Shown here: positions 23,991-36,227 of the stretch, piece by piece
Layout: every line of letters begins with the position of its first letter
Position numbering within the stretch: the stretch's first letter is position 1
DNA from: Limnephilus marmoratus
Lineage: Eukaryota > Arthropoda > Insecta > Trichoptera > Limnephilidae
DNA length: 64,000 nt
Assembly: GCA_917880885.1 (NCBI GenBank)
Contig: OU862922.1
Coordinates: forward strand, 26,164,627-26,228,626
Reading direction: 5' to 3'
Translations under genes and position numbers: made by a program
Notes under the pieces: generated by a model
Databases searched by the model: none
Seen by the model: the letters and a program-made list of their open reading frames with translations, nothing else
Told to the model about the DNA's origin: nothing

Positions 23991-26508
23991 AACAATACTT
24001 GTGGTCGGTCATAACTTTGGCCATATGGTTCCGATCCGTGTGAAATTTTGGATTCTTACTACGAATCACAGTCTGTAAACGAATCAATCTAAAAATCATC
24101 AAAGAAAATTTAAAAAAAATCACAGTTTTAACACTTGGGTTCGATCGTTTTAGCACTTGGGGTCGGACGTTTGAACTCTTGGGGTCGGTCATTACTTTAA
24201 CCTTATGGCTCCGAATCTTCGGAAATTTTGGATTCTTACTAAGAATCATGGCCTTGACACATCTCAATAAAAAATTCGGCTAAAAGTATAATTTTTGCCA
24301 AAATACACCGTTTAATGGGCGCTTTGTAACAGTAATTGTGGTCGTTCATAAGTTTGAAACTTTGGTTCCGAACCGTGTGAAATTTTGGATACTTGCGAAG
24401 AATCATGGTCTATACACGAATCAATCAAAAAATCTTCAAAGAAAATTAAAATAAAAAAATCACAGTTTTAACACTTGGGTTCGGTCGTTTAAGCACTTGG
24501 GGTCGGACGACTCGTGTGGTCGGTCATAACTTAAGTCTTATAGCTCCGAACCGTCTATAATTTTGGATTCTTCCTATGAACCGTGGCCTAGACACGTATC
24601 AATAAAAAATCGGCTAAAAGTAGAATTATTGCAAAAATTCGTCGTTTAACGGGCGCTTTGTAACAATAATTGTGGTCGTTCATAACATTAGCCATATGCT
24701 TCCGATCCGTGTGAATTTTTGGATTCTTACTAAGAATCATAGTCTGTACACGAATCATTAAAAAAATCGTCAAAGAAAATTTTTAAAAAAATCACAGTTT
24801 TAACACTTGGGTTCGGTCGTTTTAGCACTTGGGGTCGGACGTTCGAACTTTTGGGGTCGGTCATAACTTTAGCCTTATGGCTCCGAACCTTCTGAAATTT
24901 TGGATTCTTACTAAGAATCATGGCTTGGTCACGTCTCAATAATAAATCGGCTAAGAGTAGAATTTTTACAAAAATACATCGTTTTACGGGCGCTATGCAA
25001 CAATATTGTGGTCGTTCATAACTTTGGAACCATGGTTCCGAACCGTGTGAAATTTTGGATTCTTACTAAAAAGCATGGTCTGTACACGAATCAATTAAAA
25101 AATCTTCAAAGAAAATTTTATAACAAAATCACAGTTTTATCACTTGGGTTCTGTCATTTTAGCACTTGGGGTCGGACTTTTGAACTCTTGGGGTCGGTCA
25201 TCAATTTAGCCTTATGGCTCCGAACCTTCTGAAATTATGGATTCTTACTAAGAATCATGGCCTGCACACGAATCAATCAAAAAATCTACAATGTGTTTTT
25301 TTTTAAATCGTGGTTTTAACATGTGGGTTAGGTCGTTTAAGCACTTGGGGTCGGAAGTTTGAATACTTGGGGTCGGTCATAACTTTTGCGAAAATTCATC
25401 GTTTTACGGGCGCTTTGTATTAATAATTGTGGTCGTTCATAACTTTGGCCCTTTGGTTCCATACCGTGTGAAATTTTGGATTCTTACTAAGAATCATGGT
25501 CTGTACACGAATCAATCAAAAAATCTACAAAGAACTTTTTTATTTTTTTTAATCATCGTTTTAAAACTTGGGTTAGATCGTTTCAGCACTTTAGGTCGGA
25601 CGTTTGAACAGTTGGGGTCGGTCATAACTTTTGCTTTATGGCTCCGAACCGTCTGAAATTTTGGATTCTTACTAAGAATTATGGCCTGGACACGTATCAA
25701 TCAATAAATCGGCTAAAAGTAGATTTTTTGCCAAAATTCATCGTTTTACGGGAGCTTTGCGACAATAATTGTGGTCGTTCGTAATTTAGCCCTATGTTTC
25801 CGAACTAATTTTTATTTTTAAATCATCTTTCTAACACTTGTTGTTCGGTCGTTTAAGCCCTTGGGGTTCCGACGTTTGAACACTTGGGGTCGTTCATAAC
25901 TTTAGCCCTATGGTTCCGAACCGTGTGAAATTTTGGATTCTTACTAAGAATCATGGTTTGTACTTTTATAGCGGAAGGCAGCGAACGAATTGAATAGCCA
26001 TATAAAATGTTTTGTTGAACGGGCAACATTAGAAACCCGGCACTAGAACCACGGCAAACTCGCCTGTCATTCTGTTTCCACGGCCCGGTTGTCGAGTCGC
26101 ATTTGCACGCTGCCTTCTACGTATATGTTAAATCCTTCTGATAAATGTAATTAAAACCCGTGTCGGTTTTGTGTAAATAAATGCAAGTCAAACGTTCATC
26201 ACATTATTTATTTAAATATACCGTCCATCCTTTTGGCAAACGTGTTTGAAGTCCACGTAAGTATCCTGGTAGGACCGCCAAATGACATCCGCCAAACTTT
26301 GACTGATTCGTATCAATCAAAAAATCTACAAAGAATTTTTTTTTTAAATCAACTTTTAAACACTTCGGTTCGGTCGTTTAAGCCCTTGGAGTCGGACCTT
26401 TGAACACTTGGGGTCGTTCATAACTTTTGCCCTATGGTTTCGAACCTTGTGAAATTTTTTGTACCCAAATCAATCAAAAATCTCCAAAGAAAATTTAAAA
26501 AAATAACA
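23991..26508. repeat. Satellite array, third block (diverged dimers, no HOR)
   Basis: Monomers recognisable by ccgaaccgtgtgaaattttg and aatcatggcctggacacg alternate in dimers. The phrase cacagttttaacacttgg recurs at about 24121, 24461, 24793 and 25130, intervals of 340, 332 and 337 bp. Divergence between units is visibly higher than at the left end. Short tandem 22-bp subunits are clear here, for example 24802-24823, 24824-24845 and 24846-24867. Interrupted at 25964-26310 by unrelated sequence. Confidence 0.88.
25964..26310. mobile_element. Unclassified 347-bp insertion in the satellite
   Basis: Satellite sequence stops after tcatggtttgtac and resumes at tatcaatcaaaaaatctac. Between them is GC-richer unique sequence with an aataaatg near 26178 and the phrase ggaccgccaaatg near 26273. 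The last ten bases of that phrase also occur at the PBS-LTR junction of the element at 32892-36223. It could be an LTR-element fragment. No target duplication or ORF was found. Confidence 0.45.
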
Positions 26509-26520
26509 GTTTTAACACTT
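26509..26520. repeat. 12-bp target-site duplication, left (gttttaacactt)
   Basis: Identical to 37103-37114. Joining the two restores the normal satellite phrase gttttaacacttgggttcgg. Confidence 0.88.
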
Positions 26521-27153
26521 CTTATTCTTCAATGGCGCTACAGCCCATTTCGAGCCTCGGCCTCCTTCAAAATAAGCCTCCACCGCCCTCTGTCCTCGGC
26601 CGTCGTCTTCCAATCTGCAACATGGAGTAATCCTCTTGCATCCTTCCTGACATCATCCTCCCATCTCAGTCTAGGTCTGCCCGCTTTTCGTTTACCTCCC
26701 GGGTGTCCTGTCAGAACCTTCTTCGGTACTCGTGTGCTTGGCATTCGGTGCACATGTCCGGCCCATCTTAATCTTTGGAGTCTTAAATGGGTGGAGAGTC
26801 TGGGAGCTTGGTAAATATCATAGAACTAATTATTGTGGCGGATTCTCCATGCCTCTCCCTCTCGCACCGCTCCTAAGATTCTTCGAAGTACCTTTCTTTC
26901 GAAGATGTCCAGCCGTTCCGCTGACTTTGCTGTCAGTGTTCCCGCCTCACATCCATAGGCCAAGACCGTTCTGATAATTGTTTTATATAAGGTTATTTTG
27001 GTTTTCCTATGGACGTTTCGGGATTTGAACACTGGCAGCAACGCGAAGTAAGTTTTTTTAGCGGCTGTAATGCGCTTTCTTACTTCTACTGGGTCTTCAT
27101 TGTCCTGCGTTATGATGGAGCCCAGGTAGGTAAACTCTTCGACCACTTCAAAC

Positions 27154-27696
27154 TTTGGTTCATCGCTCCTAAAATATATAATGCTCTGAGTACTGACATA
27201 AAGTCAAGTAATTCTAATTCTCTTTTTATAACACGTGTACAACATTGGATTTTTGAAAGGGGACGAACGCACTTTAAAGAATTCATGAGTTCTAACACTA
27301 CATTTTAATTATTAATTTTTGCATTTCAAAATTTTAATTTCCATTTGTATTTCTATTTTACTTTAAAATGTTGTTATTTTTTTCTCTTAGTTTTTCACTA
27401 AATTTATATATGTTTTTAATTTTGATTTATATAATTATATGTTTTAATTTATACAGAACACTTGAGTTCTTAACATTTAATTTTCATTATTAATTTTTGT
27501 ATTTCAAAATTTGAATTTGAATTTTCATTTTTACTTTTCTTTAAAATATGGTCTTTTTTTTTCTCTTTAGTTTTAAGTATTTCTTAATATTTTTTGAAAT
27601 GTTAAAATATTAAATGTACGACTACCACAACACGGGCTTAGCCTAGTGTGGTAGCCAAAAAAAAACCAAATATCTGTTACTAATAAAAAATATATG

Positions 27697-27728
<32 letters not shown>
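27154..27728 (+). mobile_element. 5'-truncated LINE 3' end inserted in the RTE element
   Basis: Begins within the last codons of an RT ORF (APKIYNALSTDIKSS to a stop at 27306-27308). A 3' UTR follows, then a hairpin at 27622-27654 and a 32-A tail (27697-27728). Flanking RTE sequence is duplicated imperfectly (acttcaaa on the left, acttcgaa on the right). The C-terminal sequence resembles those at 42700-42858 and 44600-44694, so it belongs to the same LINE group. The long unbroken A tail suggests a fairly recent insertion. Confidence 0.8.
27622..27654 (+). promoter_or_regulatory. 3' UTR hairpin of the truncated LINE
   Basis: CTACCACA (27622-27629) pairs with TGTGGTAG (27647-27654), and GGC-TTA-GCC forms an inner stem at 27635-27643. 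It lies about 45 nt before the A tail. A hairpin of the same design is at 45028-45054 in a related LINE. By analogy with LINE 3' stem-loops it may be recognised by the reverse transcriptase. Confidence 0.55.
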
Positions 27729-27730
<2 letters not shown>

Positions 27731-29777
27731 TCGAAATTATAATTGTCTTTAAATTTCACTTTGTCTTTTATTCTGCGGTGAGGGGTTCTGGTTTGCATCA
27801 TGATTTTTGTTTTATTTTCATTGATTTGCAAACCCACCTCTCTTGCCGCAGTCTCCAAAGGGTCAAACACTTCTCTTACAGCCTGTAGGGATCTTCCGAC
27901 AATGTTAAGATCATCTGCGTAGCCAACTATTTGATTGCTTCTGTAGCAGATGTTTGAGTCGGTTCTGATCATTGTCTTCCTCACGACGTGCTCCAGTACA
28001 ATATTGAAAAGGGTGGGTGCTAAGCCATCACCTTGTTTCAGCCCCTGGGAGACGTTAAAATCCTCCGTTGTTTCACCTCCTATCCTTACTCGACACCGTG
28101 AGCCGACCATTGTTGCTTTTACAAGCTTGACTATTTTGGGCGGTATTTCAAAATTTAGGAGTATTTCATATATTTTCTCCCTATCTATACTGTCGTACGC
28201 CTATTTGAAGTCAACAAATAGTTGATATATATCTATATCGAATTCCCAGCATTTTGTCAGGATTTGTCGAGTAGTGAAGAGTTGATCAGTGGTGGATCTC
28301 CCCCTCCTGAAACCTGCCTGATATTCTCCTAGTAAGTTTTCTGAGTAATATTCTAGTCTTTCTTTCAAAATCATTGTGAAAATTTTATACGCTGTACAAA
28401 GTAACGATATTCCTCTGTGATTTTTACACTTCAATTTGTCTCCCTTTTTATGTATGGGGCATATTATGCTAGTTTTCCATTCTTCTGGTACTCTTTCGGC
28501 GGTCCATATTTTCACAATGAGATTGTGTAGCAGGTTCTTCAGTTGTTCGTTTCCATATTTATAGAGCTCTGCAGGGATATTATCTCCTCCCGGAGTTTTA
28601 TTGTTTTTCAGTTTTTTAGGGCAGCCCTTATTTCTGCCATTGATGGCGCTCTCGTTGTTTCATCACTATTTAGCTCGTCCGGAATGTGAGTTGGTTCGAC
28701 TGTCAGGTTGTTATTGGGATTTAAGAGCTGCTGAAAATATTCTTTCCACCTAGTCTTGATCTTTTCCTTATCTCCTATTATGTCTCCATTACTATCTCTG
28801 CACAGAGATGTGTTGGGTTTGAAGCCCTTTTTAAATACATTGACGCCTTTATATGCCTCACGTGGATTGTTATTTGCAAAGTCATATTCCATTTTCAACA
28901 ATATGTTGTTAAAGTACAATCTCTTCTTTCTTTTAATTAAATTGTTAGCATCTCTTCGTGCTTGTTCGTAGGCTTGTCTTTTTGCTCTAGTTCCTCTTTC
29001 TATACATAATTTTTTTAGAACATTTTTCTTGTAGACGCTCTGTATGCACTCCTCATCGAACCAGGGATTTCTAGCCTGTCTTGGTCTATTTCAAATGCCT
29101 GATTCCGCCGCTGTCAGCAGTGCATCTCTCAGATTGGTCCAATCCTCTTCTAAATCATTTGGGGAGAGCTGATCACTCAGTTGGTTTGGTAGGTTTGTTG
29201 ACAATGAGTCATGATAACTTTCCAATCCTTCCGGTGTTTTTAGAGCCTCGGTGTTTAGCTTTGGGATACTTGGCTGATTAGACCTTTTATCTCTTGCTAT
29301 TCTGCATCTATAGGATGCTATTACCAAATAGTGATCCGAATCACAGTTAGCTCCTCTGTAGCTTCTTACATTTGTGATACTGGTCGCCCCTCTTCTTTCA
29401 ATTAGGATATGGTCTATTTGGTTATGGTATCTGCCGCCAGGTGATGTCCATGTCCATTTATATATATATATATATATTCTTCCGTGGGAACTGTGTTGAT
29501 GCTATTATCATATTCCTTGATTCTGCAAAGCCAATCACTCTTGATCCATTGTTATTGCTTTCCGTATGAAGACTGTTTTTTCCTGTAACCTGTTGGTGTG
29601 CCGGATCCTGACCAATTTTCGCATTAAGGTACTTGATTTTTTAATCTTTGGTTAACGATGAAGGCTACTCCGAACTCATGGTATTTTTCGTTGCCACTGT
29701 GCATTATTGTATGCGTTCTAGTATCAAAGGTATCAGTGCCTGTCCATCTTGTTTCCTGCACTGCTAATATATCTATT

Positions 29778-32551
29778 CACATCCCTCAAGACTTCTGAAA
29801 ACCAAAAATTCTAATGTGGAACAAGTTTATATCTTAATGAACGGTAAAAATCAAAAAAATATCATAGGCTGTGTTTATATTCCGCCATCATCGGATATAA
29901 GTGTATACAAGAGTCATTTTGAGGATATTGAACAACTGTCATACAAATTTACAAATAGTAAAATCACTATCATCGGTGACTATAATCTACCAAGAATCAA
30001 TTGGGGCACCCGCGACAATTCCACAGTATCACAAAACTCTAGCTTATCTGAAATAGAAAAAGAAATAGTTGAATTATGCGATTTCCTTAACCTAGCTCAA
30101 TTGAACAATGTAAAAAATGACAATAATAGATTACTAGATCTTGTTCTTTGTACCGATATAGCAACTGTGGTTGATAAGTCCCTCAAATCAGTTCTTGCTC
30201 CTGATTCTCACCACCCACCTTTAGACATTACTATATTATGTAACCCCATAAAATACCAAATTAAAAACCGGACGCAATTTCTTAACTTTAATAAAGCCAA
30301 TTACGTCGCAATACGCGATTACCTATATAACACCGACTGGTCTATACTAGAAGGAGATAATCTCGACGAAAATATTAACGCCTTTTATGAACATCTATAT
30401 AAAGCCATAGAAAACTTTGTTCCAATAAACTATAAATTTTCTTCAAATTTCCCTACCTGGTTTAGCAAGGACCTCATTAACACAGTAATCGAAAAGAAAA
30501 AAGCTCATAAAATTTACAAAGAAACAAAAAATCTTTCCGATTTTACAATTTTCAGCAAACTACGAAAAGACTGTAATAAACTATCAAACATTTGTTATAA
30601 TAATTATATCAAGAAAGTTGAATTTTCAATTGTTAATAATGTAAAACATTTCTTCAACTATTGTAAAACACAAAATAACAATAACCTTGGCATACCTGAA
30701 ACAATGCACTACAAACTGAAAACTTCGTGTAAAATCAACGAAACTGTCAATTTATTTGCAGACTTTTTTAAAGATGTGTATGAAACTGATATCCCTGATG
30801 AACACATTCCAAACTTTGAGTCAGATATAAATTTACAACTAAGTCAGATACATATTGAGATTAAAGAAATTGCGGCATGTATTAAACTACTGGAACCTAA
30901 ATCTTGCTCAGGGCCAGATAAAATTCCCCCCATATTTCTTAAAAACTGTGCAGGCAGTGTCTCTTACCCTCTGTACCTACTCTTTAATCAATCACTTTTA
31001 ACGGGTATGTTCCCGCAAATATGGAAAAACAGCTTTCTTACTCCAATATTTAAAAACGGAGACAAGTCTTTAGTTGAAAATTACAGACCAATATGCATAC
31101 AATCGTTGATACCGAAAATTTTTGTAAATTTAATACTTCAAAAAATATGTTCTTGTATAAAATTTAATATTTCATCATTTCAACACGGTTTTGTCTCTAG
31201 CCGATCTACCTTAACTAACCTTACACTGTACGAAAATTTCATCTCAGATGCCCTTGCTAATAGAGAACAAGTTGACCCGATTTATACGGATTTTAGTAAA
31301 GCCTTTGATAAGGTTTGCCATAAAATTCTTATAAATAAATTGTCTAAACTAGGAATAAGGGAACGTACCCATACTACGTGACACTTTTAGGGGGGGGGGG
31401 GTCTTCAAAAGGTCACGCTCCATACAAATGAGCGGCGGGTTGCTTAGGATTTTGGTCACCGGGGGGGGGGGGGGGTTAAAAATTGCAAAAAGTTGGTCAC
31501 GTACATAGTTTGGGTACGTTCCCTAAGTGGTAAATTATTATGTTGGATTAAGAATTACCTATCAAAACGTGTACTTACTGTCTGGATTAAAGAACACTTG
31601 TCTTACGAATTTGAAGCCACTAGCGGCGTGCCTCAGGGTTCGCACCTTGGTCCAATATTATTTATACTATTTATAAATGATGTCACTTCCATATTCTCTA
31701 ATGTTAACATATTATTATTTGCCGATGATATGAAAATATATAAAATCATTAAAAATACGTATGACTGTTTGTCCCTACAAACCAATTTTATTAAATTCGC
31801 AGAGTGGTGTACAATTAACAAACTTACACTTAACATTAAAAAATGTCAAATCATGAGTTTCTTTAGAATTAAAAACCCTATCAAATATAACTATTCACTT
31901 AACAATCACATTTTATTGTCAGTACCTGTAATAAGGGACCTCGGAATAACCTTCGACACTAAACTACTATTTACCAACCATATTGATATCGTAACTAATA
32001 AAGCTATGAAAATGCTGGGTTTTATTCTAAGGTTATGTAAGGATTTCAAAAATATCCATACATTTAAAATACTATACACAACTCTGGTTAGGAGTCATTT
32101 GGAATATAATTCCCCCATATGGAATCCTTTCTACAAAAGCCACGCAAACTCCATTGAAAGAATCCAACGCAAATTTCTGAGATCAATTAATTTTAAGTTA
32201 GGAATTCCCGCGGATGACATAAACTATAATTCTCTTTTACAAAAAATGCGACTCTTATCGTTAAAAGATAGAAGAATAATTAATGATCTTATATTTTTAT
32301 TTAAAATACAGAATAACTGGTTTGACTCCCCTGAATTGGTATCGTTAATAAATTATCATGTACCTTGCAGACCAACTCGATTCAAAACACCTTTTCACTG
32401 CAACAATAATAACACCAATGCAGGACAAAATTCAATCATATATCGCCTGCATACTTTAGGCAATGCATACGCTAATATCGATCACGCCGCCGGTAACCTG
32501 GCCTCATACAAAAGATGCATCAAACTAAATTTGTCTGCTAGAACCACGTAA
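29778..32551 (+). pseudogene. LINE ORF2 (endonuclease C-part plus reverse transcriptase), split by a MITE
   Basis: The frame is open from the truncation point with no ATG. The endonuclease shows GCVYIPPSS, GDYNLPRINWG and LLDLVLC with the final DSHH. The RT shows SCSGPDKIPPIFLKN, NYRPICIQS, FQHGFVSSRSTLTN, TDFSKAFDKVCH, GVPQGSHLGPILFILFINDV and a FADD catalytic box at about 31718-31729. The C-terminal tail ends SARTT at 32551. A 165-bp MITE plus its 3-bp duplication (168 bp, 56 codons) separates motif A from motif B without changing frame, but brings an in-frame stop (31379-31381). 5' truncation means it is not a working gene. Confidence 0.88.
31359..31523. mobile_element. 165-bp MITE, PIF/Harbinger-like
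   Basis: Terminal inverted repeats begin GGGAACGTACCC and end GGGTACGTTCCC, with further pairing in the next dozen bases (ctacgtgac / gtcacgtac). TAA is duplicated at 31356-31358 and 31524-31526; three-base TWA duplications are the Harbinger signature. Inside are two long G runs (near 31390-31401 and 31460-31475). It has no coding capacity. Confidence 0.8.
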
Positions 32552-32891
32552 ACACAATACATCAGGTAAACATAATATGCCTACCAAATTAATAAATTAA
32601 TGAATACCCTAGAAATCACAGGTACCTACATGTAAAATTTATCATATCGGCGTCGTTGACATCAAGTTGACATAATCCATGATTACCTATTAATTATTTT
32701 ACTTTTTATAAAAAAAATTTTCATGCTTCTAAGAGGATTTCTTACTTTTATAACTTTTTTTATATTTTATAACTTTAATTTTTATAATTTATATTTAAAA
32801 CTTTCAACCTTTCAAAGATATCTTATATTTCTAAAATTAATGAATACCTTAAAAATCACAGGTACCTACTTGTAAAATTTATCATATCGGT
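32552..32891 (+). other. LINE 3' UTR, first part, with a direct repeat
   Basis: Non-coding. About 60 bp beginning ttaatgaatacc and ending tttatcatatcgg occur twice (about 32593-32650 and 32837-32890), a 240-250 bp tandem unit. A third copy of the intervening part (from gttgacatcaagttg) appears after the LTR element at 36250, showing that the UTR continues there. Confidence 0.75.
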
Positions 32892-33875
32892 TGTAATGTG
32901 GATTCTAATGTAATGTGAATTCTTATTTAAGGTAATAGTATTTAGTGTAGGTACCTATACCTTTTGTCATCCGACCGCTGTCTTCCCAGAGCAAGAAGAT
33001 CTCCTTCGCAGGATAGTGGAGAAAAGGATTTTGAGGTCATGCATATAAAAAACGCTGGTTTTACTAGTGAAAATTAATGTTAAGTTTATTGCATTTTGCA
33101 AGAGAAAAAAGGAACCAAGGAAAAGTAAACAATACATAAATACCTCGAGCAACTATTAACTGTGGTAGAAAGAGAGAGTCAGCTAATTACGTTTAATTAT
33201 TAATTCCGCACACGTCCCGTCGCCGTGATAGTCGTGACACTCCTGCAAACGACGACAGCCAACCCCTAGACACCGTCCAGCACGTCATGGGGCCACCAGT
33301 TTCAAGGAAATCCACAGCTGATCTACACCCATCAAGCGGCGTGTAAAAATCCCACCGGCCAAGGAACAGTAACGTCGGCGCACTCTTCAAGCTGCTTCAT
33401 TTAAAGGGATTCCACCCAACAAACAGGCACACGGCGGATCTACACCCATCAAGCGGCGTGTAAAAATCCCACCGGCCAAGTAACAGCCAAGTAATCAATA
33501 CATCCCCGTTGATTACCGTTTAAATTTTCTTCCGCATGCGGATACAGCAATCTCCCGGCATCCGGCGAGGAATTCAACAAAAAAATAAGGCTTCTATGCC
33601 ATTTAAGTCGTCCCACACTCACAGAACGAAAAATAAATAACTTTCTAGGCTACATTGCACTAGAATCTTTTACAACCAAAACTCCTCCTCAAAAATCTCC
33701 TCTCGCCTCAAAAAATTACGTGATGTCCGCCGCCATCTTTCCTCGAATGACGTTTCCGGTGTCGTTGCAGTTTCGCCAACCAACAAAGTTAAAAAAAAAA
33801 GAAAAATAAATAAAGCATAGACAATAAACGGTACCTATTTTGAGCAGTACCTGCTCATGAAATAGATATGTTACA
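32892..33875 (-). repeat. LTR (3' copy by element orientation)
   Basis: 984 bp. Shares with 35239-36223 all main landmarks, including the internal direct repeat ctacacccatcaagcggcg, present twice in each LTR. It has one A fewer in the run near 33700. Confidence 0.9.
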
Positions 33876-35238
33876 TTTCCCCGCAACCCCCGAAAATTTT
33901 ACGCCGCGAAGTGAAGTAAAATTATTAGGACACCGCCCAACAAGACTCTCTCTTTCCACAACTGTTAAAAGAAAAAAATAATACATCACAGTATCAGAAA
34001 AACAATAACATAAGATATACCAAAGTAGCAAATTAAAAACAAACACCCATTCACAGAATGGCATACAAAAGAAAACCTTGAAAATGAGGTAATACCTCCA
34101 CTTTTACAAGCTCGCTTGTAAGATTACCAACACGATACTCACATGACGAGATACAATCTCTCAAGAAAACACTAGTGAGTATGGAGAACTTAAGCTCCCA
34201 CTTTCCTTTATAGAAAAAAGCAACACTTAGTTATTATTAACATATAATTAACTCTCTCTTTCTCTATCCTTATATTCTAAACCAAAATGATATATGGAAA
34301 AAGTAACGTCATACAAATTATACTCAATGCGTCTTAAATTATCAACTAAAACTAATCCAAGGTATAAACAAATATACAGAATCAACTCGTTCAATTTGAA
34401 ATTGATGTCTAGGAGGTCAGATCAAGTATAATACAATTATTACTTGTCTATCGTATAACAAGTTTTATAAAAAAACTGTCAATTACAAAGTGGTCAGAGT
34501 AGGGTTTATATGTAAAGACATACCTATCTGTCAAACAGTTTAGATCAGGATTTACAATACCGAGGCACTACCTGTAAAGCAAATTATCCTTCATTAAAAA
34601 AAATTATTAGAAAAAAAAATCAAAATTATTTTCCAAAAAAAAAAAAAAAAATTTTTATGTATGTAGCTCACCGGACATTTTATAATGTATGTAGCTCACC
34701 GGACACCGTGTAAAGCCGTGAATAAATCGAACCGATGAATACAGAAATAAAGAATAATTAATTTGAAAACAATTTCATATATTGTACGTTGGGAGTATGT
34801 TGTTTAAAAAAATTATACGTTGCTTTACGTATTTACAAGGTATGTTGATAAACAAACACGTCAATTTGGCAGGTGACAGTTGACATTTGAAATTCATGTA
34901 TTGCCAGTAAAGATGAAATATTTTCCCCCACAAATTCATAAGTTTGTCACTGCTAACAAAGTACTTTTAAATTGTCAAAAACAATATATTATCACGCATT
35001 TATCTGTGTGGCAACACATAAACTAAGCAGAAACGTCAAACAAGTATAAATGCGTATAAGAAAACATGTACCTAACCTAAAAAACTACACACACTGATGC
35101 GTTCTATAAAAGATACATCGTAAAATACAGATAACTTACAAATTATCAATACCATCCTAATTGATATATGCATGAACTGAAAATCCCATCCGAGCACCAG
35201 TTATTAAACTTAAAAAACTCATAGATTGGGCCGCCAAA
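33876..35238 (-). other. Interior of the non-coding LTR element
   Basis: 1,363 bp between the LTRs. It holds a purine tract at the left, the likely primer-binding site at the right (35222-35238) and a short direct repeat atgtatgtagctcaccggaca at about 34657 and 34686. No meaningful ORF is present. Confidence 0.8.
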
Positions 35239-36223
35239 TGTAATGTGGATTCTAATGTAATGTGAATTCTTATTTAAGGTAATAGTATTTAGTGTAGGTA
35301 CCTATACCTTTTGTCATCCGACCGCTGTCTTCCCAGAGCAAGAAGATCTCCTTCGCAGGATAGTGGAGAAAAGGATTTTGAGGTCATGCATATAAAAAAC
35401 GCTGGTTTTACTAGTGAAAATTAATGTTAAGTTTATTGCATTTTGCAAGAGAAAAAAGGAACCAAGGAAAAGTAAACAATACATAAATACCTCGAGCAAC
35501 TATTAACTGTGGTAGAAAGAGAGAGTCAGCTAATTACGTTTAATTATTAATTCCGCACACGTCCCGTCGCCGTGATAGTCGTGACACTCCTGCAAACGAC
35601 GACAGCCAACCCCTAGACACCGTCCAGCACGTCATGGGGCCACCAGTTTCAAGGAAATCCACAGCTGATCTACACCCATCAAGCGGCGTGTAAAAATCCC
35701 ACCGGCCAAGGAACAGTAACGTCGGCGCACTCTTCAAGCTGCTTCATTTAAAGGGATTCCACCCAACAAACAGGCACACGGCGGATCTACACCCATCAAG
35801 CGGCGTGTAAAAATCCCACGGGCCAAGGAACAGCCAAGTAATCAATACATCCCCGTTGATTACCGTTTAAATTTTCTTCCGCATGCGGATACAGCAATCT
35901 CCCGGCATCCGGCGAGGAATTCAACAAAAAAATAAGGCTTCTATGCCATTTAAGTCGTCCCACACTCACAGAACGAAAAATAAATAACTTTCTAGGCTAC
36001 ATTGCACTAGAATCTTTTACAACCAAAACTCCTCCTCAAAAAATCTCCTCTCGCCTCAAAAAATTACGTGATGTCCGCCGCCATCTTTCCTCGAATGACG
36101 TTTCTGGTGTCGTTGCAGTTTCGCCAACCAACAAAGTTAAAAAAAAAAGAAAAATAAATAAAGCATAGACAATAAACGGTACCTATTTTGAGCAGTACCT
36201 GCTCATGAAATAGATATGTTACA
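35239..36223 (-). repeat. LTR (5' copy by element orientation)
   Basis: 985 bp, starting TGTAATG and ending GTTACA on the plus strand, so both ends are TG/CA type. It is followed by the cggt duplication at 36224-36227. Confidence 0.9.
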
Positions 36224-36227
36224 CGGT

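Larger units (their letters stand above)
26538..29777 (-). pseudogene. RTE-like endonuclease/reverse transcriptase, main part
   Basis: Reading leftward from 29777: the endonuclease piece with LAVQETRW, a linker (28919-28608), the RT (HKKGDKLKCKNHRGISLL, GFRRGRSTTDQ, VSQGLKQGDGLAPTLFN, GYADDLNIVG near 27905-27935), a C-terminal region (EEFTYLGSIIT) and a final GRPRLRWEDDV domain ending at 26538. Lesions: in-frame stops at 29091-29093 and 28201-28203 (the latter replaces the expected residue before AYDS in RT motif A), a frameshift at about 28597-28610, a stop at 26826-26828, and a LINE fragment inserted at 27154. A (TA)n run lies at about 29458-29477. The protein would have cut target DNA and copied its own RNA. 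Confidence 0.88.
32892..36223 (-). mobile_element. Non-coding LTR retrotransposon (TRIM/LARD-like)
   Basis: Two long LTRs, 32892-33875 (984 bp) and 35239-36223 (985 bp), differ by about four substitutions and one A. The target duplication is cggt (32888-32891 and 36224-36227). On the minus strand TTTGGCGGCCC follows the 35239 LTR as a primer-binding site, and a purine tract GGGGGTTGCGGGGAAA (33876-33891) precedes the other LTR, so orientation is minus. The 1,363-bp interior has no ORF over about 70 codons and no gag or pol similarity that I can see. It must have moved using enzymes from another element. It sits in the 3' UTR of the LINE at 29778-36612. Confidence 0.88.

Noticed and set aside
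1..24000. CRISPR-like regular spacing of repeats
   Set aside because: Whole monomers are repeated with no unique spacers; eukaryotic satellite.
27694..27888. ORF starting with a poly-Lys run
   Set aside because: Reads the A tail of the LINE fragment.
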